DNA of 64,000 nt from Phycisphaerales bacterium (GTDB lineage: Bacteria; Planctomycetota; Phycisphaerae; Phycisphaerales; UBA1924). Positions 27,917 through 36,489 of this stretch are shown one piece after another (within the stretch, counting starts at the first letter, position 1; each line of letters begins with the position of its first letter). The position numbers were made by a program, and so were the translations under genes. Below the pieces are notes generated by a model, which saw nothing but the letters and a program-made list of their open reading frames with translations, made no database searches and was not told where the DNA came from. The stretch is from positions 62,001-126,000 of the forward strand of contig RECY01000038.1 of NCBI GenBank assembly GCA_007693785.1. The letters are read 5' to 3'.

Positions 27917-29169
27917 GGCCGGCGCACCGGTGGTGGATGGTCGCGTCCGTTGGGGTGGCGGCTGCCGGAGCGGGCTCGCTCGCGGTAGCGCGCGACGACG
28001 AGCCGGCCCGAGCTCCGAACGGGGCGTCGGATGGGGCGTCGGAGGCCGAGCCCGCACGCGGGGGCGACGTCCTCGAACTCCGCGGCGGGAGCGAACGCCT
28101 GGAAGGCGAAATCCTGGACATCGGGCCCGAGGGCGTGCGGATCCTGGTGAACGGCCAGGCAATTCCTTCCTGGGTCGGGTGGGATCGTGTCCGCCGCGTG
28201 CACGGGGCGATGGCGAGCGAGGCGGAGGCGTACGCCGAGGTCGCCGACACGGCCTGGCGCGCCCGGACGCGTCTGGAGCGTGGCGACGCGGCGTCGGCTG
28301 AGCCGCTGTTCGAATCGTTGTTCGCGCGATACGCGGGCGGCGAGGGGCCGACAGCTCGCGTGGTTGCCGAGGGGCTGCTCCGCTGCCGCCTGCGTCGCAA
28401 CGCGTACGCGTCGGCTGTGGAGGCGTGGGTGGCGGCTCAGCTCGCGGGCGTGGTCGGCTTTGATCCGTCGGCTGCGGCGGTGCAGGGGGAGGGGCTCGCG
28501 CTCCGCCTCGTGCCGGCCCTGCCGCCGATCTGGACCGATGCGCCGGGCGTCCGCCCGCTCGCGTCCGGGCGACTGCTGCTCGGCGAGCCTCGGGAGGCGG
28601 GCGACGGCGAGCCGGCGACGGGGGGCGCGGGCATCGGGCTCACAACGCGCGCGTTGGCGGCCTGGTACCGGGCGGCGGCGGCGCACGAGGCGGGCGTGCC
28701 GATCGATCACGACGAGCTCCGCGCCGCGCGTGCGTCGTCGGACCCGGAGGTCACGTTCGTTCGCGCGGTGGTGGAGTCGCGGATCGGGGACGGGGATGTC
28801 CGCGCCGGGGCGCGGGCGCTGCTGGAGGTGTACATCGAGGCGGGCGTGCCTCGGTGGGCCGAGGCGTGGGCACGGGCGGCGATCGGGCGTTCGCTGCTGA
28901 TGGAAGACGAGCATGAGTACCGACTGCTGGGTGTGGCGGAACTGATGCACATGCCGGCGCGCCTGCGCGATGCGCAGCCGTACCTCGCGGGGCTGGGTCT
29001 GGCCGAGTCCGCGGCGGCGTTGGACTCGATGGGTCAGCACGCCGAAGCGGACCGCGTCCGGGCCGAGTTCCGGCGCAACTTTCCCGGTCACCCGCTGCTT
29101 GCGTCCTCGTCCGCGACGGGGCGCCGGGTCGGGACGGGTTCGGGCGGATCAACCGAAGGAGCCGATTGA
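27913..29169 (+). CDS. exported helical-repeat protein of the VWA/Exb operon
   Basis: A 418-residue protein starting at GTG 27913, which overlaps the VWA stop codon by 4 bases. A signal-like segment WWMVASVGVAAAGAGSLAVA near residues 7-26 predicts export. After an acidic linker there is a small beta region (DVLELRGGSERLEGEILDIG ... ILVNGQAIPSWVGWDRVRRV), suggesting an LSM/SH3-like fold, then about 300 residues of Ala-rich helices arranged like TPR or SEL1-type repeats. No known family recognised. It probably scaffolds the complex in the periplasm. Confidence 0.7.
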   Translation: MRPAHRWWMVASVGVAAAGAGSLAVARDDEPARAPNGASDGASEAEPARGGDVLELRGGSERLEGEILDIGPEGVRILVNGQAIPSWVGWDRVRRVHGAMASEAEAYAEVADTAWRARTRLERGDAASAEPLFESLFARYAGGEGPTARVVAEGLLRCRLRRNAYASAVEAWVAAQLAGVVGFDPSAAAVQGEGLALRLVPALPPIWTDAPGVRPLASGRLLLGEPREAGDGEPATGGAGIGLTTRALAAWYRAAAAHEAGVPIDHDELRAARASSDPEVTFVRAVVESRIGDGDVRAGARALLEVYIEAGVPRWAEAWARAAIGRSLLMEDEHEYRLLGVAELMHMPARLRDAQPYLAGLGLAESAAALDSMGQHAEADRVRAEFRRNFPGHPLLASSSATGRRVGTGSGGSTEGAD

Positions 29170-29922
29170 ATGCCAGATGTGTTGCACACGCTCGCCGCCG
29201 CGACCGGGAACGCCGGTTCGATGTCGCTGCTGGACTACATCCTCGCGGGTCGCGAGATCGGGCTGGTGATCATCCTGCTCTCGTTCGTCGCGTTAGGGCT
29301 GGTGGTCGCGGCGTTGATCCGTCTGCGTCTGTCGCGTCTCGCGCCGCCGGAGACGATCGACGAGCTGGACCGGATGCTGCGGGCCGGCGAGATCGGTCGC
29401 GCGGTGGAGCTGTGCAACAGCTCGGTGCACGATTCGTTCCTGACGCGCACGTTCGGGCCGGCGCTGGTCCGCTGTGCGCGCTCGCCCTTCGGTTTTTTGG
29501 AGCTGAAGAGCGCGCTGGAGGAATCGGGCCAGCAGGAAGTCGGTCGTTTGCAGCGCTGGACAGATTATCTGGGGCTGATCGCGACGGTCGCGCCGATGCT
29601 CGGGCTGCTCGGCACGGTGTTCGGGATCCTCGTGGCGTTCGACGCGATCAGCCAGACCGAGGGCGTGCCGCGTCCGGGTGAGCTGGCGGGGGGGATCAGT
29701 CAGGCGCTGGTGACGACGGTCATGGGGCTGATCGTCGCGATCCCGACGACGTTCGCGTACACGTATTTGCGGAACCGGATCGACGACCTGGCGCAGGACG
29801 TGGCGCGGATCTGCGAGGAACTGGCGGTCCACCTCGAGCAGGCCGGTGGCGGCTCGTCTCAGCCCCCGGCTGGCGCCCGCCCGCGTCCGCGTCCGTCCCC
29901 GGCGGAGGGAGCGCGGGCGTGA
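29170..29922 (+). CDS. MotA/TolQ/ExbB proton channel family protein
   Basis: A 250-residue inner membrane protein with the three-helix ExbB/TolQ plan: helix 1 near residues 33-57 (GLVIILLSFVALGLVVAALI), a cytoplasmic loop with the conserved LIATVAPMLGLLGTVFGILV segment forming helix 2 around residue 137-160, and helix 3 in ALVTTVMGLIVAIPTTFAY near residue 180. The GLLGTV motif and Thr residues lining the proton path are present. With ExbD partners it would use the proton gradient to move a periplasmic partner. ATG follows the preceding stop directly, and its end overlaps the first ExbD gene (GTGA). C-terminal ~30 residues are Pro/Gly/Arg-rich. Confidence 0.93.
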   Translation: MPDVLHTLAAATGNAGSMSLLDYILAGREIGLVIILLSFVALGLVVAALIRLRLSRLAPPETIDELDRMLRAGEIGRAVELCNSSVHDSFLTRTFGPALVRCARSPFGFLELKSALEESGQQEVGRLQRWTDYLGLIATVAPMLGLLGTVFGILVAFDAISQTEGVPRPGELAGGISQALVTTVMGLIVAIPTTFAYTYLRNRIDDLAQDVARICEELAVHLEQAGGGSSQPPAGARPRPRPSPAEGARA

Positions 29923-30359
29923 ACTTCGCGAAGACGGGCGAGCGCCGCACGGGGCGGTTCAACATGACGCCGATGATCGACGTCGTGCTGCAGCTCATCA
30001 TCTTTTTCATGTACACGTCCACGTTCGCGAGCATGGTGCGCACGCCGGTAGACCTGCCCAAACAGCTCGGCGAGCGGGAGCTGAGCCGCGACAGCGCGCC
30101 GATCGTGGTGGACATCACGCACGACGGGCGCGTGCTGGTCGCGGGGGTCGAGAGCGACCTGGCGGAGCTGCGCCGGATTGTGCGGGCCGAGGGAGAAGAG
30201 CGCCACGGCGGCGACATGGGGCAGGTCAAGGTGCTCGTCCGGGCCGACCGCGGCGCCGAGGCGCGGCACGTGAACGTGGTCGTGCGCACGCTGACAGGCG
30301 CTGGCGTGCGCCGGTGGACGACCGGCTCGGAAAGCGTCGGCGAGACGGGGGGGAACTGA
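29919..30359 (+). CDS. ExbD/TolR biopolymer transport protein (first copy)
   Basis: A 146-residue protein from GTG 29919, overlapping the ExbB gene by 4 bases. The single N-terminal membrane helix reads NMTPMIDVVLQLIIFFMYTS, with the conserved proton-carrying Asp in M-I-D. The periplasmic domain follows (PVDLPKQLG, APIVVDITHDGRVLVAGV, VLVRADRGAEARHV), matching the ExbD/TolR beta-alpha fold. A GRFNMTP arginine precedes the helix as in family members. Together with the second ExbD it would pair with the ExbB pentamer. Confidence 0.92.
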   Translation: MNFAKTGERRTGRFNMTPMIDVVLQLIIFFMYTSTFASMVRTPVDLPKQLGERELSRDSAPIVVDITHDGRVLVAGVESDLAELRRIVRAEGEERHGGDMGQVKVLVRADRGAEARHVNVVVRTLTGAGVRRWTTGSESVGETGGN

Positions 30360-30360
30360 G

Positions 30361-30774
30361 ATGCGGTTCCGCCCCAAACACCGCCCTGTCGGCATCCCCT
30401 CGGACCTGCCGATGACGAGCATGATCGACGTGGTGTTTTTGCTGCTGATTTTCTTTATGATCACCGCGACGTTCGTGCGCGAGCGCGAGCTCCGCTCGAC
30501 GCTGGACGCCGTTCGGGAGGGTGCGGGCAGCGCGGCGGACCTTTCGCCGCAGATTGTGGAGGTCGAGCTGCGCAACGGGCGCTCGGCCTACCGGATCGGG
30601 GCGCGAATCATGCGCACGCAGGAGGAGCTATTCGGCGTGCTCACGGAACTGCCCAAGGAGGGCGGTGTGTTTATCCGGGTCCACGGGGACGCGCCTTGGG
30701 GTGCGGCGGCCGGCGCGTTGCAGGCCGCGCAGGACGCGGGGTTTTTGAAGCGAACATATGTGCCCGCAGATTGA
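30361..30774 (+). CDS. ExbD/TolR biopolymer transport protein (second copy)
   Basis: A 137-residue protein starting one base after the first ExbD stop. Its helix reads MTSMIDVVFLLLIFFMITAT, again with the key Asp, and the periplasmic part contains VEVELRNGRSAYRIG, GGVFIRVHGDAPWGA and AGALQAAQDAGF, the typical ExbD end. The two copies are clearly different from each other in the periplasmic domain, which fits a heterodimeric ExbD pair as known in some Exb and Tol systems. Its 3' end overlaps the next gene by 17 bases. Confidence 0.92.
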   Translation: MRFRPKHRPVGIPSDLPMTSMIDVVFLLLIFFMITATFVRERELRSTLDAVREGAGSAADLSPQIVEVELRNGRSAYRIGARIMRTQEELFGVLTELPKEGGVFIRVHGDAPWGAAAGALQAAQDAGFLKRTYVPAD

Positions 30775-33493
30775 ACCAACCTACGCCCGTCGCCTCGGCG
30801 TGCTGTGCGCTCTCGCGGGCGCGGTGTGCGCCACGGGCGTCGCGCACGCACTGGCTCAGGGCGCCACGGGCCAGGTCGTCGCGAACGCCGACGCGGACGC
30901 ATCGGTGGACGGGTATCTCGATGCGCTCGGGCTCGAGGCGGTGCGTGCCGCGACGCTGCGGGCCCGGCTCGAGCGTGCGCCCGCGGAGGAGCGCGTCGCG
31001 ATCGCCGAATCGCTCGGCGGGATCTACGTCGGCATGCTCGAACGCGCCACGACGACCGAGTCCAGGCTGGTCGTGGAAGGGCTCGCGACGGACCTGATGC
31101 GCCGCTTCCCGGGGGCCGAGACGAGCGAGCTCCGCGTGAATCTTCAGCGTGTGCAGTATCTGACGGCCGAGCGCCTCGCGGAGCTGCACCGCCTGCGGCT
31201 GGCGACGCCCTCCGAGGTCGCCGAGGCCGAACGCATTCTCCGCCGGAGCATCCCGGTATTCCGCGAGGTGGCAATGGCGGCCCACCGCCGCGTGGAAGTG
31301 TACGAACGGCGTGATGTGCGGACCGACCTGCCCGACGACATGCGCGCGATGCTGGACGAGTCGCGCCGGATCCGCTCGCTGGCGATGTATTACGCGGGGT
31401 GGAGCCGCTACTACCTCGCGTACATCATCGACGATCGGGGCGGTGCGGACGAAGCGATGGACGCGTTCGGCTGGTTGCTGAACGCGCCGGGCGGGCGGGG
31501 CGCGACGCTGGACCGTCTGCCGCAGGGCATGACGCGGTACGAGCACGTCGCGCGGGCGGCGGTGGGCGTCGCGATGAGCGAGTCGCTGCGCGGGCAGGAC
31601 GTCACGGCGATCCGCTGGCTGGACGCGCTGGCTTCCGGCGCCGAGACGCCGCAGAGCGTCCGCGACGCGTTGCTGGCGCGCCGGATCGCGGTGCTGAGCG
31701 CGGGCGGGCGCTGGTACGACCTGAAGGCGTTGATCGACCGTCTCCCGACGCGCCCGGACAGCTTCCGCCTGACGGTGCCGGAGGCCCGCCTGCTCGCGGT
31801 GTCGGCGTTCGAGGGCCTCGGGCGCATGGGCGATCGCAGCGCGAGCGCGGGCGACGCGGTGCTGATCGAGGCGATCGGGCAGGTCGGCCTCGGCGAGCTG
31901 GTGCGGCGCGGGGAGGTCTCGCACGTGCTCGATATGGTCGAGCGGTACGGGGCCGAGCTGATCGGCGAGGACGGGTTCGTCGTTCGATTCGTCGATGGCT
32001 TGCAGTCGTACGAGCGTGCGAGGGCGTTGCACGCGGACGCGGATGAGCCGACGGGTGAGCCGACGTCAACGCGCGATGTGGCGAGCGCGTTTCTGGTCGC
32101 GTCGCGCGCCCTGGGCGCGGCGCTGGAATCCGAGGACGCGGATCTGTTCCCCGCGCAACGCGCCGAGTGCCGGCGTCTGCGCGGGCTGAGCCTCTACTTC
32201 GCGGGCGAGCTCCGTGAAGCGGCGAGGCTGCTCGCGGCCGCGGCGTCCGTCTCCGGCGGCGACGAGACCGAGGCGCAGCGGGAGGAGGCTCTCTGGTTCG
32301 CGATCGTGGCCCTCGACCGTGCGATCCGCGCCGGCGATCGGGGCGCGACCGCCGAGCGCGACCGGCTGGCGACGCTCTATCTCGCGTCGTTCCCCGGCAC
32401 GGAGCGGTCGGCACGCCTGCTCATCGGCGCCCCCGGAGACCGCGTGGATCCGCAGCGGGCTGTGGAGGTGCTCCTGTCGATCGGCCCTTCCTCAGAAGTG
32501 TATGAGGCCGCGCGTCGGCGCGCATCCCAACTCCTGTACCGTCTGTATCGCGAGAGCTCCGGTGCGGAACGTGCGTTCGCGGCGTCCCGCTTCACCGATA
32601 TCGCCAGCGAGATCTTCGCCGCGGACGTGCGTGCGAGCGAGACGGTTCGCGACGAGCCCGAAGCGGAGCGCGCCACGCGCGACGCCGTGCAGGTGGCGCG
32701 GCAGATGTTGGACGTGCTCCTGGGCCCGGAAGTCTCGGACGCGATCCGGGCCGAGGAGGTCCTGGTGTCGGTGCGCGAGCTTGCCCGCCTCCGCGGCGGC
32801 GTCCCGCGCGAGATCGAGGCCGAACTGGCCTACCGGGCGTTGCAGTCGGCCGTGGTGCGGGATCATGCAGACCTGATCCGCGATCGGGCCTCGGCGTTGC
32901 GTGCCTTCGGCGGTGCGTTCGCTTCGGCCGGCGACCGCTTGCTGTACAACCGAGCGGTGGCTCGCGCAGCCGAGCGGCCGAACGATCTTCAGGTGTTGCG
33001 CGAGATCGTCAACGCCGGGGTGCGGATCGCCGAAGAACTGCGCCGCGCGCCGGGCGGGCTGTCGGACGCGGCGACGCTCGGCGTGCACGACCGCGTGGCG
33101 GACGCGGCGGCCCGTTTGTGGGCGGGCGAGGACGACGAAGCCGCACGCGAGATCGCGATCGAGCTCGACCGGCGCGCCATCGACGCCGGGCAGGCGACGG
33201 TGCGGATGCTCCGCCGCGCAGGTGAGCTGCGCGAGTCGGCGGGCGACCTACGCGGCGCGCACGACGCGTGGCGGACACTGATGGCCGGCACGACGCCCGG
33301 CGAGGATCTCTGGTTCGAAGCACGGTACGAGTCGCTGCGCCTGCTGGTGCGGCTCGACGCCGAGCGTGCGCGGGCGGCGCTGGCGCAGCACCGGGTGCTC
33401 CACCCCGAGTGGGGCCCGGAGCCGTGGGGCGAGCGTTTGCGCGTGCTGCACGAACGCCACGCGAGCGAGGCCGCGGATGGGATCGAGCCGTGA
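30758..33493 (+). CDS. large exported helical-repeat protein of the VWA/Exb operon
   Basis: A 911-residue protein starting at ATG 30758 inside the ExbD frame end. Residues 10-33 (ARRLGVLCALAGAVCATGVAHALA) form a signal peptide with a likely cut after ALA, so it should be periplasmic. The rest is nearly all alpha helix, rich in Ala, Arg, Glu and Leu, with recurring LxxLA...YFAGELREAARLLAAAA-like stretches that suggest many TPR-like repeats. Cysteines are very few. I recognise no named domain. It could be the long periplasmic partner bridging the inner membrane motor and another layer; that is inferred from context. Confidence 0.75.
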   Translation: MCPQIEPTYARRLGVLCALAGAVCATGVAHALAQGATGQVVANADADASVDGYLDALGLEAVRAATLRARLERAPAEERVAIAESLGGIYVGMLERATTTESRLVVEGLATDLMRRFPGAETSELRVNLQRVQYLTAERLAELHRLRLATPSEVAEAERILRRSIPVFREVAMAAHRRVEVYERRDVRTDLPDDMRAMLDESRRIRSLAMYYAGWSRYYLAYIIDDRGGADEAMDAFGWLLNAPGGRGATLDRLPQGMTRYEHVARAAVGVAMSESLRGQDVTAIRWLDALASGAETPQSVRDALLARRIAVLSAGGRWYDLKALIDRLPTRPDSFRLTVPEARLLAVSAFEGLGRMGDRSASAGDAVLIEAIGQVGLGELVRRGEVSHVLDMVERYGAELIGEDGFVVRFVDGLQSYERARALHADADEPTGEPTSTRDVASAFLVASRALGAALESEDADLFPAQRAECRRLRGLSLYFAGELREAARLLAAAASVSGGDETEAQREEALWFAIVALDRAIRAGDRGATAERDRLATLYLASFPGTERSARLLIGAPGDRVDPQRAVEVLLSIGPSSEVYEAARRRASQLLYRLYRESSGAERAFAASRFTDIASEIFAADVRASETVRDEPEAERATRDAVQVARQMLDVLLGPEVSDAIRAEEVLVSVRELARLRGGVPREIEAELAYRALQSAVVRDHADLIRDRASALRAFGGAFASAGDRLLYNRAVARAAERPNDLQVLREIVNAGVRIAEELRRAPGGLSDAATLGVHDRVADAAARLWAGEDDEAAREIAIELDRRAIDAGQATVRMLRRAGELRESAGDLRGAHDAWRTLMAGTTPGEDLWFEARYESLRLLVRLDAERARAALAQHRVLHPEWGPEPWGERLRVLHERHASEAADGIEP

Positions 33494-36489
33494 GCCACGC
33501 ACCCGTTTCACCTGTGCAGCGTTTCCTGGGCCCGCCCGAAGCGTCGGGCGGTGCGCTCGCGCTGTTGAGTCTCGATCCGGCTTCTGTGGACGAGCGTGCG
33601 GTCTTCCGCGCGCTCAACGCGCAACTCGCAAGAGTATCGGCTCACCCGGAGCGCGACACGCCGGCGGCCGACGAGGTGCGCCTCGCGCTCCACGCCGCCG
33701 CGGCGCAGCTCCTCGATCCCGCCGTGCGTGCGTTGATTATCGCCCGTGCGCGCGGCGGGCGTACGCCGTCGGGCGACGGGGCACGCCCCACACCGAGCCG
33801 CAGCCCCGCGCCCCAGCCCGGACGCTCGGAAACCGCTGTAACCGCGGGCCGGACGCCCTCCCGCGACGACGGAGCGATCGCGGCTTTCGAGCACGACGCA
33901 CTGCGGTTGCTTGCGAGGCATGGCGGCTGGGGACCGCAGTCGATGCGTCAGATCGCCCAGTTCGCCCACGCTCGCGGCGTGCCGCCTTCGCGTGTCGTCG
34001 CAGGGTTGCACGCGATGCTCCGCGGCGGCAGCACCCACGCGAACGCGGGCAAACCCGCCATCGGCTCCTCGCCCTTGCCCGTACGCACAAACGGTGCGCA
34101 CACACACCCGTCCGCGTTCACCGATCAGGTGGTCTCGGCTTCGACCGCGCAGGCGGTTTCCGAACCGGTGTTCAGCTCGACGGCGACGCTGTCCACTGTC
34201 GGTGCCCGCGCTCGGCAATCGCGGCAGACACGGGAGGCGCTCGATCCCACCACGGTGCGCACGCTCTGGTTCGCCGGCGGGATGTTGGTGGTCTTTGCCG
34301 GGCTGTTGCTCCTGGTGTTCATCGGGATTCATGCGGCGAGCGGCGGTTTCGGCGCTGGCGGGGGCGCGGGTCCCGGCGCAGGGGTTCAAGCGCAAGCACC
34401 GCCCCCGCCGACGGGTTCCGGTGCGGCGGCTTCGCCAGATGCCGAGCCCACGCGCGACCGAAGCCTGGATGCCGAGCGTGTTCGCACCGATCAGCCCGCA
34501 CGCGAGGCCCGCACCGACTCCCCCGCACCCCCCGTCGATCCCGCGCGTCTCGTCCGCGATCTTCAAGCAGCGGTCGCCCAGCTCGACGACGACGCTCCTG
34601 CGGCCTCCGCTCGCTTCGCGTCGCTCGTGGATGCGCTCGCGCGACGCTGGACGCTGCTCAGCGCGAGCGAACGCGCGGCGGCGCACGACGCCGTGGTGGA
34701 GTTCGTGTACCGCTCGGCGGACTCGCCCGTAGCGATCGCGGGCGCGATCCGCGCGATCGCCCGACCCGCGTCGGCCTACGCCAGTTCCGACGCCCCGCCC
34801 GCGCCGGGCGAGGTCCATCCGACGATCTGGTCCGTCGGCGTGCTCGCCCGCCTGAGCCGCGAGCGTGACCTGCCCGCCAGCGCCAGGTCCGAGATCGAAC
34901 GCACCCTTGCGCGTGCGCTCGGCGACCGCGGGCTCACGGGCGAACGCGTCTTTGTGGATGCGTCGATCGACGCGCTCCGCGCGGTCGCCGAGCGTCTCGC
35001 AACCCGCGGCGGCGGTGCCCGCGCGTGGGACACATGGCTCCAGGCGGCCCACGCGCTCGCGGGCGAAGACCCGGCGCGTCGTACCGCGTTGATCATTCGC
35101 GGGCTCGACGTGCTGCTGGAGCGAGGGCCGCAGCCGAGCGAATCGCCCGAAATATTCGCGGCGATCGCTGCGCTCGTCGGTGATCTCCCGTGGCGTGAAC
35201 GCGACGCGACGCGGGCGTGGCTCGTCGGGCGTTTCGATGACCCGAGGATCACGATCGGCGCTCTGCACGCGCTGACGATGGCGCTCGTGAGGCATTCTTC
35301 GGCCGAGGGCGTGGACCTGACCATGGTCGTGCGGCGTCGGGATACCGAAGCCGAGCGCCGGGCGATGCGCGACCGCTACGCCGAAGCGTGGGGGATTGAT
35401 GCGCCAGCCGGCGGGGGCGCGTGGGCCGCGGCGTGGGGCACAACGCTGCGGCGCGCGTCGGACGCCGATGCGCGACACGCCTCGGCGTGGCTCCGTCGCG
35501 CGGTGGTGGTCAGCATGCTCAACGAGTCCGCGGCCCTGGCGTGGTCGGGCGACAGCGCCGGGGCCGACAGCGCGCTGACCGAGGCCGAGGCTTTTCTGAA
35601 CACGCGATCCGCTGCCACCGGCTCCGGACGGGCGGCGCGCCTGATTGAACACGCGCCGGCCGACGGATGGTGGTCGCGATACCTCCGCGCCGGCGCGAGC
35701 GTGCCCGCGCGCCTCGATCTGTTGCGCGATCTCGGGCATCGCGGCCCGGCGAACATCTATCGCCAGGACGCGACCGTCCTTGTGCGCGAGGCGCTCCGTG
35801 GCTCGCCGGCCCAGGTTCGCGAGACCGCGATGCAGACCATGCGACGGCTCACCGCCAGCCCGGCCGTGGTCAACGCCCTGCTCGACGAACTCCCACGTCT
35901 GCCCGACACCCGGGGCACGCGCGAGCTGATTGCGAGCGTCGCCTATGCCAGCACGAACCCGCGAGAGGGCGAGCCTTGGCACCATCATGCCCGGCGTTCG
36001 CTGGTCGCCCGCCTGCTCGAGATGACGGCGAGCGCGGGCGAGTTGTCGGCAGTGGACGACCTCGCCGATCGACTCGCGATGTCGTACGCGCGTCGCGCGG
36101 CCAACCCCGGCGCGAGCGAGTCCGACGCGGTGGCGGCTGGTGTCAGCGCCGCGTCGATCCGCGTCCGTCTGGAGCAGGCCGCTTCGGCGTTGCCCCCCGG
36201 GGCGCGTGTCCCGATCACCCTCGAAGAGATCGAGCGACGGCGATCGTCTCGCGCGAGCCTGGCGCACGGCTCGGTGCAGCGTTTCTGCGTCGAGCAGCTC
36301 GCGGTCTGCGAGCTGCTCGCGTACATCGTTGTGGTCGAGCGCCCGCGTGAAGCCGGGCGTGTGACGGGCGTGCTGGACACGCTCGCGCGGGAGCGGCGCG
36401 AGGCCGATCACGTGTTCGCGCAGATCGCGGCGGCGGAACGTGCCATCGCGAGCCTCTGGCGGATCCGATTCGGAGAACAGGACGCATGA
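33490..36489 (+). CDS. 999-residue single-pass membrane protein of the VWA/Exb operon
   Basis: From GTG 33490 (overlap of 4 with the preceding stop) the protein has about 250 N-terminal residues with a helical domain (residues ~25-80, ALALLSLDPASVDERAVFRA) and a second helical region after residue ~125, separated by disordered Pro/Ser/Arg linker. One membrane helix lies near residues 258-282 (FAGGMLVVFAGLLLLVFIGI). Beyond it a Gly/Pro-rich linker leads to about 650 residues of helical-repeat-like sequence. The charge pattern suggests a cytoplasmic N-terminus and a periplasmic C-terminus. It would link cytoplasm and periplasm in the machine. No family recognised. Confidence 0.72.
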   Translation: MSHAPVSPVQRFLGPPEASGGALALLSLDPASVDERAVFRALNAQLARVSAHPERDTPAADEVRLALHAAAAQLLDPAVRALIIARARGGRTPSGDGARPTPSRSPAPQPGRSETAVTAGRTPSRDDGAIAAFEHDALRLLARHGGWGPQSMRQIAQFAHARGVPPSRVVAGLHAMLRGGSTHANAGKPAIGSSPLPVRTNGAHTHPSAFTDQVVSASTAQAVSEPVFSSTATLSTVGARARQSRQTREALDPTTVRTLWFAGGMLVVFAGLLLLVFIGIHAASGGFGAGGGAGPGAGVQAQAPPPPTGSGAAASPDAEPTRDRSLDAERVRTDQPAREARTDSPAPPVDPARLVRDLQAAVAQLDDDAPAASARFASLVDALARRWTLLSASERAAAHDAVVEFVYRSADSPVAIAGAIRAIARPASAYASSDAPPAPGEVHPTIWSVGVLARLSRERDLPASARSEIERTLARALGDRGLTGERVFVDASIDALRAVAERLATRGGGARAWDTWLQAAHALAGEDPARRTALIIRGLDVLLERGPQPSESPEIFAAIAALVGDLPWRERDATRAWLVGRFDDPRITIGALHALTMALVRHSSAEGVDLTMVVRRRDTEAERRAMRDRYAEAWGIDAPAGGGAWAAAWGTTLRRASDADARHASAWLRRAVVVSMLNESAALAWSGDSAGADSALTEAEAFLNTRSAATGSGRAARLIEHAPADGWWSRYLRAGASVPARLDLLRDLGHRGPANIYRQDATVLVREALRGSPAQVRETAMQTMRRLTASPAVVNALLDELPRLPDTRGTRELIASVAYASTNPREGEPWHHHARRSLVARLLEMTASAGELSAVDDLADRLAMSYARRAANPGASESDAVAAGVSAASIRVRLEQAASALPPGARVPITLEEIERRRSSRASLAHGSVQRFCVEQLAVCELLAYIVVVERPREAGRVTGVLDTLARERREADHVFAQIAAAERAIASLWRIRFGEQDA

